From assembly GCF_036985505.1 (NCBI RefSeq), contig NZ_BTGQ01000002.1:372001-436000 (forward strand): DNA of 64,000 nucleotides, read 5' to 3'. Each line of letters starts with the position of its first letter. Position 1 is the first letter of the stretch. This document shows positions 34,136 through 43,473 of this stretch, piece by piece. This DNA is from Croceitalea sp947503285. GTDB lineage: Bacteria; Bacteroidota; Bacteroidia; Flavobacteriales; Flavobacteriaceae. A model generated the notes under the pieces. It ran no database searches, was not told where the DNA came from, and worked only from the letters and a program-made list of their open reading frames with translations. The translations under genes were made by a program, and so were the position numbers.

Positions 34136-36433
34136 CTATTTACCTCCCGTTTTTGCCTTTTTCCGTTTCTCACGTTCTTGGGCGTCAATTACGGCGACAG
34201 CGGCCATATTGACCATTTCATCGACACTTGAGCCAAGCTGCAAAATATGTACTGATTTTCTCAGCCCGACCATTATAGGCCCGATAGAGCTTGCCTTATT
34301 CAATCCCTTAAGCAACTTATAGGTGATGTTGGCGGAATCTAAATTTGGGAAAATAAAGGTGTTCACTTTTTTTCCTGCGAGTTTCGAAAAAGAAAAATTA
34401 TTGCGACACAATTCTTGATCTAGGGCAAAATCAGTCTGGATTTCACCATCTACAACAAGCTCGGGGTGTTTTTCATGTAATATCTTCACGGCATCCCTGA
34501 CTTTTTGGGCTTCTTTATCATTTGAGGATCCAAAATTGGCATACGATAACATGGCGACCACGGGATCAAAACCAAAGGTACTCCCCACATTGGCGGTCAT
34601 CACTGCGATCTCTGCCAATTCTTCGGCGTTGGGGTTGATATTAACGGAAGTATCCGCTAAAAATAATGGGCCTCTCTCTGTAATCATAATATTGACCGTA
34701 GATGCTTTACCAACACCTTGGGCCCTACCGATTACCTCAAAAACAGGTTTTAGCACTTTAGGGTACGCTCTCGAATATCCTGAAATCATACCATCGGCAT
34801 CACCTTCCATCAACATCATAGCGCCAAAGTAATTTCGTTTGCCCATATTCACCCTAGCACTATAACGGGTTTCTCCTTTTCGCTTTCGCATTTGCCATAG
34901 TTTATCGGCGTACATGGTTCGTATGGTGCTCGAATCTTCTGAGCGCGGATCGATGATTTGAACCTCAGCATCAAATTCAAGTTGCTCTTTGAGCTTCATT
35001 ATGATTTCTTTCTGCCCCAAAAGAATGGGAATTGCAATACCCTCTTCGTACACAATCTGGGCCGCTTTCAAAACGTCCAATAATTCGGCCTCGGCAAATA
35101 CGATTCGTTTTGGGTTTACCTTTGCCCTATTGTGCAACATGCGCACCACTTTGTTATCGTTGCCCGAACGCAAAAGAAGTTCTTCCTCATACTTGTCCCA
35201 ATCTTCAATTGGCGCTTTCGCAACGCCACTTTCCATAGCTGCCTTTGCAACTGCCGGAGGTATTTTGGCAATTAATCTTGGATCGAAAGGTTTAGGTATG
35301 ATATAATTCCTTCCAAATGTCAAACGTGTGGTATCGTAGGTAATGTTGACCTGTTCAGGAACGGATTCTTTTGTCAAATCGGCCAACGCACGAACCGCTG
35401 CCATCTTCATGGCTTCGTTGATCTTTGTGGCCCGCACATCTAAAGCACCCCTGAAAATAAAGGGAAAGCCCAACACATTGTTCACCTGGTTTGGATGATC
35501 CGAACGACCTGTGGCCATGATGATATCTTTTCGCGTCTTACAGGCTAAGTCGTACTCTATTTCGGGATCCGGATTCGCCATTGCGAAGACGATTGGGTCC
35601 TTAGCCATGGCCTCTAGCATATCGGGCTTCAAAATATCAGCTTTTGAAAGGCCAATAAAGACATCGGCATCTTTCATGGCATCATCCAATGTCGCTATAT
35701 CCCTATTCGTTGCAAATTCTGCTTTCTGCTTACTAAGATTATCCCTATCAGAGCGAATTACCCCTTTGCTATCCAACATGACTATATTTTCCCTTTGGGC
35801 ACCAAATGCTTGGTACAAACGGGTACATGAAATTGCCGCCGCACCAGCTCCGTTTACGACAATTTTGACCTTTTCCATTTTTTTGTTGGTAAGCTCTAAG
35901 GCGTTTAGTAATGCTGCTGCAGAAATGATGGCCGTGCCGTGTTGGTCGTCATGCATTACAGGTATGTCCAACTCTTCTTTAAGCCTTCTTTCTATTTCAA
36001 AAGCCTCGGGAGCCTTAATATCCTCAAGGTTAATTCCACCGAAGGTGGGCGCAATGGTCTTTACGGTCTCTACGAACTTATCAACATCTTCAGTATCGAG
36101 CTCAATATCAATTCCGTCGATATCAGCAAAAATCTTGAAGAGTAGGCTCTTACCTTCCATTACCGGTTTAGACGCCTCAGGACCGATATTACCCAAACCC
36201 AATACTGCGGTACCGTTTGAAATCACCGCCACAACGTTACCCTTAGCGGTATAGCGATAAACCTCATCTTTGTTCTTCTCAATTTCCAAACAAGGTTCAG
36301 CGACACCCGGTGAGTAGGCCAAGGCCAAATCCCTTTGGGTGGCATAAGGTTTCGTCGGCACCACCTTAATCTTGCCAGGTTGCGGTTTTGCGTGATATAT
36401 TAATGCCTCTCTACGTTGTTTTTCTTTGCTCAT
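34136..36433 (-). CDS. maeB: NADP-dependent malic enzyme with C-terminal phosphotransacetylase-like domain
   Basis: The enzyme oxidatively decarboxylates malate to pyruvate and makes NADPH. The 765-residue length is typical of MaeB hybrids. Residues about 15-420 form the malic enzyme part (AYSPGVAEPCLEI, NGTAVLGLGNIGPEASKPVMEGK, DIDGIDIELD, nucleotide-binding VVNGAGAAAISC). Residues about 430-765 are a PTA-like domain (KVNPKRIVFAEAE, RGPLFLADTSVNINP) that in homologues regulates through acetyl-CoA and is usually not catalytic. It lies upstream of ruvA with a 186-base spacer holding the heptamer array, and no terminator is seen between them. Confidence 0.95.
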   Translation of the reverse strand: MSKEKQRREALIYHAKPQPGKIKVVPTKPYATQRDLALAYSPGVAEPCLEIEKNKDEVYRYTAKGNVVAVISNGTAVLGLGNIGPEASKPVMEGKSLLFKIFADIDGIDIELDTEDVDKFVETVKTIAPTFGGINLEDIKAPEAFEIERRLKEELDIPVMHDDQHGTAIISAAALLNALELTNKKMEKVKIVVNGAGAAAISCTRLYQAFGAQRENIVMLDSKGVIRSDRDNLSKQKAEFATNRDIATLDDAMKDADVFIGLSKADILKPDMLEAMAKDPIVFAMANPDPEIEYDLACKTRKDIIMATGRSDHPNQVNNVLGFPFIFRGALDVRATKINEAMKMAAVRALADLTKESVPEQVNITYDTTRLTFGRNYIIPKPFDPRLIAKIPPAVAKAAMESGVAKAPIEDWDKYEEELLLRSGNDNKVVRMLHNRAKVNPKRIVFAEAELLDVLKAAQIVYEEGIAIPILLGQKEIIMKLKEQLEFDAEVQIIDPRSEDSSTIRTMYADKLWQMRKRKGETRYSARVNMGKRNYFGAMMLMEGDADGMISGYSRAYPKVLKPVFEVIGRAQGVGKASTVNIMITERGPLFLADTSVNINPNAEELAEIAVMTANVGSTFGFDPVVAMLSYANFGSSNDKEAQKVRDAVKILHEKHPELVVDGEIQTDFALDQELCRNNFSFSKLAGKKVNTFIFPNLDSANITYKLLKGLNKASSIGPIMVGLRKSVHILQLGSSVDEMVNMAAVAVIDAQEREKRKKAKTGGK

Positions 36434-36507
36434 ACCTTAGGTTTGGAATGCATAAATTTAAGGGTATTCCATGGAACGGAAGAAGGTATTATCCACTAAT
36501 GTAAAAT

Positions 36508-37830
36508 CTATTCCGTCACAGCTTCACCAACGGCACTTTGCACATTTAAACGCATTGCCAATAATGCCGCTATAAAGAAGAATACACCCGCAAATATCAT
36601 GGCATTTATAGCATTACCGCCCAATACATATTTATAAATAGGCCCGAAGGTAAGGGTCTCTATTCCCATGGGTATTACGATCATCATGTTCAATATCCCC
36701 ATATAGACCCCACGTCGCTCTTGGGGAACTACTTTTGAGACCATAGTATAGGGTATACCCATCATGGCCGCCCAACCTACGCCAAAAAGAATCATAGGTG
36801 CCAAGACCAATAATGGGTCATTGATGAACGGAATCGAGAATAAGGCTATGGCAGTACCTACCAAACTGTAGGCATACACCTTCTTGCCGCCATATTTTAG
36901 GGTCAATGGCACAAGGGCCAACGCCACCACCATAGTCACAATATTATAAGTCAAACTCATCTGTGCAGATTGCGATGCCGCCTCAGAGGTGGAGTACCCC
37001 ATTGTCAACTTGAACAGCGGGGTAATGTATTGCCAATAAATAAAAAGTGCATACCATTGAAAAAGGTAAACCGCCCCTATTTTCCACATAAAAGGTGGCA
37101 TTTGCCTAATGGCTTCGGATATTTCTTTGAAAGGTTTAGCTAACCTAACACTAAAAGGTTGACTCTTGTCATGGTTGATTTCTGCCAGCTCTTCATCTGA
37201 GGGTGGTATTTCAGGCGTTTTAAGTACTGACCAGAGAATCGTTGCTATGGATAACATACCGCCAATATAGAACGAGTAATACAACCACTTCGGAATTTCA
37301 CCCGCGACCTCAATGGAATCGCCACCGAATAAGTACTGAAATAAAACAATGGATCCATTGGCCAATAAGATACCCGCGCCCACAAATAAGCTTTGCATTT
37401 GATACCCCAAGCTCAATTGCTTTTCTGGAAGTTTATCCCCGACGAATGCACGGTAGGGTTCCATCGCCATATTATTTCCTACATCCAAAATCCATAATAG
37501 TCCAACCGCAAACCATAATACCGGACTGGTCGGAAAGGCGAATAAGCACAAACTGCCTATTATCGCCCCTATTAAAAAATAAGGTTTACGCCTACCCCAT
37601 TTCGGTGACCATGTTTTATCAGACATAGCACCTATTATCGGTTGAACCACGAGCCCTGTTACCGGACCTGCGATATTCAATATCGGGAGCATTTCCTCTG
37701 GTGCCCCTAGGTATAGGAAAATAGGGTTTATCGCGGTCTGTTGTAACCCAAAACTATATTGAATTCCTAAGAACCCAACATTCATATTGAAAATCTGCCA
37801 AAAAGTTAAACTGGGTTTTTTAATTTTCAT
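36508..37830 (-). CDS. MFS transporter, SLC45/sugar (maltose-type) family
   Basis: This 440-residue protein has twelve predicted helices. The MFS motif between helices two and three appears as GAMSDKTWSPKWGRRKPY, and helix-one carries FWQIFNMNVGFLGIQYSFGLQQ, both typical of the SLC45-like proton-coupled sugar transporters found in Bacteroidota maltose/starch gene clusters. Those clusters normally contain a LacI-type regulator and phosphorylase; none is adjacent here, so the substrate is uncertain. A LacI-like operator candidate lies at 37952-37965, about 120 bases upstream of the start. Confidence 0.85.
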   Translation of the reverse strand: MKIKKPSLTFWQIFNMNVGFLGIQYSFGLQQTAINPIFLYLGAPEEMLPILNIAGPVTGLVVQPIIGAMSDKTWSPKWGRRKPYFLIGAIIGSLCLFAFPTSPVLWFAVGLLWILDVGNNMAMEPYRAFVGDKLPEKQLSLGYQMQSLFVGAGILLANGSIVLFQYLFGGDSIEVAGEIPKWLYYSFYIGGMLSIATILWSVLKTPEIPPSDEELAEINHDKSQPFSVRLAKPFKEISEAIRQMPPFMWKIGAVYLFQWYALFIYWQYITPLFKLTMGYSTSEAASQSAQMSLTYNIVTMVVALALVPLTLKYGGKKVYAYSLVGTAIALFSIPFINDPLLVLAPMILFGVGWAAMMGIPYTMVSKVVPQERRGVYMGILNMMIVIPMGIETLTFGPIYKYVLGGNAINAMIFAGVFFFIAALLAMRLNVQSAVGEAVTE

Positions 37831-37951
37831 GGTTGATTGAATTTGGTAATAAAGCTGTCTCGATCAAAGCCTTTTTCTTAATATCCTTTCAATATACTAT
37901 AATCTTTATTGTTTTGATAAATTATACAAGCCAAAACAAAGAATTAGGCAA

Positions 37952-37965
37952 CGAAAACGATTTCG
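37952..37965. promoter_or_regulatory. LacI-family-type operator candidate upstream of the MFS gene
   Basis: CGAAAACGATTTCG is a near-perfect palindrome (12 of 14 positions) with the central CG and flanking GAAA/TTTC typical of LacI/CcpA-family sites. It lies between queG and the divergent-side promoter region of the MFS gene, in a 148-base gap that holds no gene. Confidence 0.4.
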
Positions 37966-37978
37966 AAAAACTTCTTGA

Positions 37979-38899
37979 TCACTTTAAAAAATCGATATTT
38001 CTTTTGAGACCAGAAAACTTAGTGCGTTTAACCGCAGACTTTTGAAAAACCGTTTTAAACACATCCTCGGTAATCTCTTCCCAATCCTTTTTGGTCATAT
38101 CGAGCAAATCAGGATGAGGATTGAACAAAGGTTCTTGATGCGCTTTTGAGAAACGATTCCAAGGGCATACATCTTGACAGACATCGCAACCGAACATCCA
38201 ATCATCAAACTTACCTTGAAATTCATTTGGAATTTCATTTTTCAGTTCAATGGTGAAATACGAGATGCACTTACTGCCATCAACCACATAGGGCTCGACA
38301 ATGGCTTCTGTCGGGCATGCATCAATACAAGCGGTACATGTGCCACAATGATCTGTGACTGGTGTATCATAGTCCAACTCTATATCAACGATTAGTTCGG
38401 CGATAAAATAAAAAGACCCTACTTGTTGGGTCAATAAATTGCTATGCTTACCTATCCAGCCCAGACCACTTTTGGCCGCCCAGGCTTTATCCAAAACAGG
38501 GGCCGAATCTACAAAGGCCCGACCTTGAACCGACCCGATTTCCTCAGAGATAAACCACTGAAGCATTTTCAACTTTGATTTTATGATATGATGATAATCT
38601 TGACCGTAGGCATACTTTGAAATCTTGTAGGTGTTTTCACCCTGTTTGTCTTGCGGATAGTAGTTCAGCAATAACGAAATGACCGATTTTGAACCTTCGA
38701 CCAGTTTTGTGGGATCGAGGCGTTTATCAAAATGGCTCTCCATGTAAGACATTTTACCATGCCTATTTTCATTTAACCATTGCTCTAAACGCGGTGCCTC
38801 TTCCTCTAAAAATTCAGCTTTTGAGATACCGCATGACAAAAAACCAAGACGCTTGGCCTCAGCTTTAATCAAGTTTGAATAGGTCCCTTTTGAATTCAT
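37979..38899 (-). CDS. queG: Epoxyqueuosine reductase QueG
   Basis: QueG performs the last step of queuosine synthesis in tRNA, reducing epoxyqueuosine with cobalamin and two [4Fe-4S] clusters. The 306-residue protein has the N-terminal cobalamin-binding part (LGFLSCGISKAEFLEEEAPRLEQW, YMESHFDKRLDPTKLV) and the two ferredoxin motifs near the C-terminus: CGTCTACIDACP and CDVCQDVCPWN. These are complete, so both clusters should form. Length fits short bacterial QueG without the C-terminal HEAT repeats. It is transcribed leftwards toward the MFS gene. Confidence 0.94.
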   Translation of the reverse strand: MNSKGTYSNLIKAEAKRLGFLSCGISKAEFLEEEAPRLEQWLNENRHGKMSYMESHFDKRLDPTKLVEGSKSVISLLLNYYPQDKQGENTYKISKYAYGQDYHHIIKSKLKMLQWFISEEIGSVQGRAFVDSAPVLDKAWAAKSGLGWIGKHSNLLTQQVGSFYFIAELIVDIELDYDTPVTDHCGTCTACIDACPTEAIVEPYVVDGSKCISYFTIELKNEIPNEFQGKFDDWMFGCDVCQDVCPWNRFSKAHQEPLFNPHPDLLDMTKKDWEEITEDVFKTVFQKSAVKRTKFSGLKRNIDFLK

Positions 38900-39058
38900 G
38901 GTGTATTCAGGCGTATATCCGCTAAAATACGATTATGCGAAAAGAAAAAACAATGTCATCGAAGTCATTGCTTGTGGTACCTTGAAATTTTTAAGTCAAA
39001 TCATGTAACATTTTAAGGCTTTAGACATCTAACAGGCGTATTATCATAAACCAACGCT

Positions 39059-39814
39059 ATGATCCAACTAAACAATCTCACTAAATCCTTTACCTCTAAA
39101 ACCGGTAAGGGGTTTAAAAAAGAGACCGTGACCGTAAATGCGGTAAACAAGGTTTCCTTTGAATGCAAGCCAGGGCGTATTTTCTCCCTATTAGGACCCA
39201 ACGGGGCAGGTAAAACAACCACACTTCGAATGATCGCCGGTATTATCAACCCAACTTCTGGCAATGCCATTGTAGATGATGTCGATATCTCTAAAGGTAA
39301 TGAAGAGGTAAAAAAACGTATCGGTTTTTTAACAGGTTCCACAGGACTTTACGAACGATTGAACCCTGATGAAACCCTAGACTTCTTTGGAAAACTGTAC
39401 CGTCTTCCCGAACCGTCTTACTCAGAGCGCAAGGAATACCTTTTTGAAAAACTGGGCATCAACGAATTCCGCAAGAAAAAGCTAGGCCAAATGAGTACGG
39501 GTATGAAACAGAAGGTCTCCATCGCAAGAACCTTGATCCATGACCCTGAGGTATTGATTTTTGACGAACCTACCTCAGGTCTTGATGTCATTACCGCAGA
39601 TAGTATCATTGATTTGATACGCGAATCAAAAGAGAACAACAAAACGGTGATCTTCTCTTCACATATCATGAGTGAAGTAGACCTGTTATGTGACGATCTT
39701 GCCATCATAAGCAAAGGCTCTATCATCTACAACGATTCTTTTGACAACTTCAAAAAGGATATGAAAGCGGACAACCTTACCCAAGAATTTATTAACCGAG
39801 TAAAAGAAGCATAA
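39059..39814 (+). CDS. ABC transporter ATP-binding protein (NatA-like)
   Basis: This 251-residue ATPase contains Walker A GPNGAGKTTT (about residues 52-61), Q-loop in RIGFLTGSTGLYERL, signature MSTGMKQKVSIA (the GxxQ variant of the exporter DRA/NatA group), Walker B VLIFDEPTSGLD, and the H-loop SSHIMSEVD. NatA-like proteins drive sodium or drug export with a separate permease. The permease gene begins two bases after its stop, so the two form an operon. Its own promoter is not evident; the 159-base gap to queG is AT-rich with no clear consensus site. Confidence 0.93.
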   Translation: MIQLNNLTKSFTSKTGKGFKKETVTVNAVNKVSFECKPGRIFSLLGPNGAGKTTTLRMIAGIINPTSGNAIVDDVDISKGNEEVKKRIGFLTGSTGLYERLNPDETLDFFGKLYRLPEPSYSERKEYLFEKLGINEFRKKKLGQMSTGMKQKVSIARTLIHDPEVLIFDEPTSGLDVITADSIIDLIRESKENNKTVIFSSHIMSEVDLLCDDLAIISKGSIIYNDSFDNFKKDMKADNLTQEFINRVKEA

Positions 39815-39816
39815 CG

Positions 39817-40995
39817 ATGAGGGATTTATTTATAATAGTCAAAAAAGAACTTACAGAGTTATTAAGGGACAAGAAGACCATTATCAACTCGATTGTGCTG
39901 CCGACCCTGTTGATTCCCGTGTTAATGTTCGGAGGCATCAAAGTAAGTCAGATGATCCAAGAAAGCAATCAACAAAAAAAGGTACAATTGGGCTTGGTCA
40001 ACGCCCCACAGGATTTTGTGGTACTTGCAAAAAAAGACACCCTAAACCAAATCACCACGTATACCGGTTCAGAAGATTTTAAGGCACTGATCGACGATGA
40101 AGCCATTCAATCCGCATTGGTTTTTCCTGCTGATTGGCAGACTCAGATGGACAGTTTAAGCACTGCCAGTGTGAGTGTTTATCGCAATGGCACCAAAGAC
40201 AATGTTAATGGCAGGGTTTCAAAGTTACTGGAAACCTATTCTGCGCAACTAAAAAAGAAACGTATTGCATTGTTGAACATTCCAACCGAAAAAATGAACC
40301 CGATGGTTCAAAACTATGTCGAGGTAGGGGAGCAAAAAGAGCTCATTGGAAAAAGGGTAGGCGGCTTTATTCCCTATATTTTTATCTTGACGATGTGGGG
40401 CGGATGCCTATTGGCCGCCATTGATTTGGTTACAGGGGAGAAAGAACGAAAAACTATTGAGACCACCCTTTCACTACCTATTTCAAAATTTTCGGTTCTA
40501 ATGGGAAAAGCTATCGTCGCCTCTCTTTTGGGTTTCATACCTGCCCTATTGAATTTGACCGGATTGATCATAGGGCTGAACTTCATCGATGATATTCCTG
40601 ATACATTTAAACTTGCCTTGACCGAAATGTTAAGTCCGCAATCCATTACAATGATCCTATTACTGCTCATTCCTTTTTCATTGTTCTTAGCGGGATTGAT
40701 CATTGCATTGGTCGCCGGGGCGACAACGTTTAAAGAAGCGCAAAGTAAGGCTTCCCCCATAATTATCTTGATCATCATACCGTTGGTCATGGCATTGATG
40801 CCCGGTATCGAATTTACGTGGGCCACGGTTTTTATACCGGTACTGAATATTGGGTTGGGGGTCAAAGAAATAATGGCCGGTACCATAAATATCGGTATGT
40901 ACACGGCCATGTTGCTATCACTTGTAATCTTCGCAGTGACCGCAATATATTTTAGCTACAAGAAATTTTCAGACGAGAATGCGATTCTAAGCTAA
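39817..40995 (+). CDS. ABC transporter permease (NatB-like, ABC-2 family)
   Basis: This 392-residue protein has an N-terminal helix (about 22-42), a large extracytoplasmic domain (about 45-175), then five or six membrane helices (about 185-380). The segment LVTGEKERKTIETTLSLPISKFSVLMGKAI is a hallmark of NatB/ABC-2 permeases. Together with the preceding ATPase it forms an exporter; sodium extrusion is the best-known role of this family, but other substrates are possible. A bidirectional terminator lies 24 bases after its stop. Confidence 0.92.
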   Translation: MRDLFIIVKKELTELLRDKKTIINSIVLPTLLIPVLMFGGIKVSQMIQESNQQKKVQLGLVNAPQDFVVLAKKDTLNQITTYTGSEDFKALIDDEAIQSALVFPADWQTQMDSLSTASVSVYRNGTKDNVNGRVSKLLETYSAQLKKKRIALLNIPTEKMNPMVQNYVEVGEQKELIGKRVGGFIPYIFILTMWGGCLLAAIDLVTGEKERKTIETTLSLPISKFSVLMGKAIVASLLGFIPALLNLTGLIIGLNFIDDIPDTFKLALTEMLSPQSITMILLLLIPFSLFLAGLIIALVAGATTFKEAQSKASPIIILIIIPLVMALMPGIEFTWATVFIPVLNIGLGVKEIMAGTINIGMYTAMLLSLVIFAVTAIYFSYKKFSDENAILS

Positions 40996-41018
40996 GCATT
41001 ACCATTTTGAAATAAAAT

Positions 41019-41042
41019 AAGCCCGGACTTTGTTCCGGGCTT
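41019..41042. terminator. Bidirectional intrinsic terminator
   Basis: The stem AAGCCCGGA / TCCGGGCTT (41019-41027 and 41034-41042) has A- and T-rich flanks. It separates the convergent ABC permease and P450 genes, abutting the P450 stop codon. Confidence 0.9.
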
Positions 41043-42365
41043 TTATCTAAGGGTAAATTGAAGTTTGACCTCTTTTGGTTTTAGTGATATCATGGGGTTG
41101 ATCTCAATACGATCCATACTGGTTGTGATTTTATATTTTTTGACCAGTGTGGCAACTACCATGGCCATTTCAAAAGTTGCGAACGCATTGCCAATACACA
41201 TTCTTGGCCCTGCACCAAATGGATAGTAATAATCGGTATATGTTTTATCTTGAAAATGTAAAAACCTATCAGCGATATAGTCTTCTGGGGCCTTCCAAAA
41301 ACCTTCGTGGCGATGCAACTCAAATAATGACAACAGTACCAAGGTTCCTTTTTTTAGTTCAAAACCATTGATCTCATTATTTTCCATGGCCACCCTATCG
41401 ATAAAATATGCCGGGGGATACAGCCGCATAGCCTCATTGATACACGATTGGATCAAGGGTAGCTTTTGCAAATCTTCAAGGGTCACTGAAGTTGTATCCA
41501 ATAGTAGGGATTCAGCTAAAAGTTTTTCTTGTAGGTTTTCGTTTTTCGCAAGAAAATACAATGTAAATGACAGGGCATTCGCTGTTGTTTCGTGACCCGC
41601 CGTAAACAAGATCAACAACTCATCTATCAATTGTTCCCTTGGCATTTTACTACCATCTTCATAAGTAGCGGCCAAGAGCATGTCTAAAAGGTCAGTACTA
41701 TTTTGTTCACCCTTTAAACGCTCTTCAATAAGGGCATTCAAAATTGTTCTGGCTTCCGCCGACTTTTTCAACTCTGAACCTATTTCACCTGAAGCCCGAA
41801 ACCACCATTTTAAGAAAGGGCGACGCATCTCTTTGATCAACATGCGTTGATTTTCTTCAGTGACCTTTTTCAATCTTGCCATTGGCTGGCGTATGTCGTT
41901 GGAACTAAAAAGTGATTTCGCGACCACTTGAAAGGCAACATCGCCCATTAATTCAAAAACATCTTGTTCTTTACGGGGTACGATTCGGTTTAATTCATAT
42001 GCAATGGCCTCTTGCATGATGCCAAGCAACGATTTTAGGTTTTTTAGGTGAAAAGCAGGTTGTATCATCCTGCGATGTGTGCGCCAATGTTGGCCTTCAG
42101 CTGTCAACAGCCCATAGCCAATATATTTGGCTAAATCTTGGGTCTGTAATTTTGACTTGGCATAAAAACGATGTTTTTTCTGAAGTACTTCCTTAACGAA
42201 ATCTGGGTCCCTAGAAAACAGCACTTTACCTTCACCCGGTATTGAAATTCTAAAAGTATCCCCTAGCTTATCAAAATTTACTTTATGAAAGGGTAAAGGA
42301 TTTTTTAAGATTTCCTTGCTATTCCATAAGACTTTTAAGGCAGAGACATGGGGGAGTTTTTTCAT
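41043..42365 (-). CDS. Cytochrome P450
   Basis: This 440-residue protein has all the P450 landmarks: I-helix AGHETTAN (oxygen activation), ExxR in EAMRLYPP (K-helix), and the heme-binding loop FGAGPRMCIG with Cys390 as thiolate ligand. It lacks an N-terminal membrane anchor, so it is probably cytoplasmic. It resembles CYP-type fatty acid or alkane hydroxylases by overall pattern, but the substrate cannot be fixed. Its ATG follows the TAA of ruvB directly (TAAATG on the minus strand), so the two are translated from one message. No ferredoxin or reductase partner is adjacent. A terminator follows. Confidence 0.94.
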   Translation of the reverse strand: MKKLPHVSALKVLWNSKEILKNPLPFHKVNFDKLGDTFRISIPGEGKVLFSRDPDFVKEVLQKKHRFYAKSKLQTQDLAKYIGYGLLTAEGQHWRTHRRMIQPAFHLKNLKSLLGIMQEAIAYELNRIVPRKEQDVFELMGDVAFQVVAKSLFSSNDIRQPMARLKKVTEENQRMLIKEMRRPFLKWWFRASGEIGSELKKSAEARTILNALIEERLKGEQNSTDLLDMLLAATYEDGSKMPREQLIDELLILFTAGHETTANALSFTLYFLAKNENLQEKLLAESLLLDTTSVTLEDLQKLPLIQSCINEAMRLYPPAYFIDRVAMENNEINGFELKKGTLVLLSLFELHRHEGFWKAPEDYIADRFLHFQDKTYTDYYYPFGAGPRMCIGNAFATFEMAMVVATLVKKYKITTSMDRIEINPMISLKPKEVKLQFTLR

Positions 42366-43388
42366 TTAAAATAATCCACCTTGAACATTCCCCTTAATCC
42401 GACCCAAATGTTTATAGGCCAGCTCCGTTACCTCACGACCTCTGGGGGTGCGCATGATAAAACCCTGTTGGATCAAAAAGGGCTCATATACCTCTTCTAT
42501 GGTTTCCGCACTTTCTGAAACGGCAGTCGCCAAGGTGGTGATTCCGACCGGACCTCCTTTAAACTTATCTATAATGGTAGTCAATATTTTGTTATCCATC
42601 TCATCAAGACCATGAGCGTCAACATTCAAGGCCTTCAAACCGAATTTCGAGATATCGATATCAATTTTTCCATTGCCCTTAATTTGGGCAAAGTCGCGAA
42701 CCCTTCGTAACAAGGCATTGCAAATTCTGGGGGTACCTCGGCTTCTACCTGCAATCTCTATGGCTGCCTGATTGGTAATGGGCACTTTCAAGATATCGGC
42801 GCTACGTTCAACAATGGTAGAGAGTAATTCGGTATCATAATACTGCAAACGACTTTGTATACCGAACCGGGCACGCATCGGCGCCGTCAACAATCCAGAA
42901 CGTGTTGTTGCGCCAATTAGGGTGAAAGGACTCAAGTTGATCTGCACCGTTCTCGCATTGGGCCCAGTCTCAATCATAATATCGATCTTATAGTCTTCCA
43001 TTGCCGAATACAAGTATTCTTCAACAATAGGGCTTAAACGATGTATTTCATCAATAAACAAGACGTCCCTTTCCTCCAAATTGGTAAGAAGTCCGGCCAA
43101 ATCACCGGGCTTATCCAATACGGGGCCAGATGTGATTTTAATTCCAACCCCCAGTTCATTGGCCAAAATATGGGCCAATGTTGTCTTTCCCAATCCTGGT
43201 GGGCCATGGAACAAGGTATGATCCAAGGCCTCGTCCCTTTGATTCGCCGCCTGTACAAAAACCTTCAAATTTTCCAACACCTGTTCTTGTCCCGTAAAAT
43301 CATCAAAGGTTATCGGGCGTAATGCCCTTTCAATATCGAGCTCTTCAGAAGAGAAATTACCAGTTGTTGGGTCAAGATTTTCGTTCAT
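42366..43388 (-). CDS. ruvB: Holliday junction branch migration ATPase RuvB
   Basis: RuvB is the hexameric AAA+ motor of branch migration. The ATG at 43386-43388 gives 340 residues (MNENLDP...), the usual Bacteroidota start; a TTG three codons upstream (43397) lies inside the likely promoter and is rejected. Motifs are Walker A GPPGLGKT (62-69), Walker B DEIH (113-116), sensor 1 in GATTRSGLL, the arginine finger region RARFGI, and the C-terminal winged helix GFIMRTPRGREVTELA. It is separated from ruvA by 8.4 kb; ruvC is not in the window. P450 begins directly after its stop. Confidence 0.96.
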   Translation of the reverse strand: MNENLDPTTGNFSSEELDIERALRPITFDDFTGQEQVLENLKVFVQAANQRDEALDHTLFHGPPGLGKTTLAHILANELGVGIKITSGPVLDKPGDLAGLLTNLEERDVLFIDEIHRLSPIVEEYLYSAMEDYKIDIMIETGPNARTVQINLSPFTLIGATTRSGLLTAPMRARFGIQSRLQYYDTELLSTIVERSADILKVPITNQAAIEIAGRSRGTPRICNALLRRVRDFAQIKGNGKIDIDISKFGLKALNVDAHGLDEMDNKILTTIIDKFKGGPVGITTLATAVSESAETIEEVYEPFLIQQGFIMRTPRGREVTELAYKHLGRIKGNVQGGLF

Positions 43389-43394
43389 ACACGA

Positions 43395-43402
43395 CAAAGA
43401 TA
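43395..43402 (-). promoter_or_regulatory. Candidate -7 element for ruvB-P450
   Basis: The minus-strand sequence TATCTTTG matches TAnnTTTG. It is only seven bases before the ruvB ATG, so the transcript would be nearly leaderless. No TTTG box is visible at -33. Confidence 0.4.
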
Positions 43403-43473
43403 AAGCAATTACACTATAAGATTTTAAAATGAAGACTTTCAGAAAGTGAATCTATTTGTTGTAATTTAAACAC

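Noticed and set aside
35511..36254. Long plus-strand open frame (247 codons) opposite maeB
   Set aside because: It lies entirely antisense to the clearly conserved malic enzyme, has Ser/Ile-rich low-complexity composition, and no promoter or family resemblance.
43389..43397. TTG start for ruvB
   Set aside because: It would begin inside the candidate -7 box; family alignment favours the ATG at 43388.
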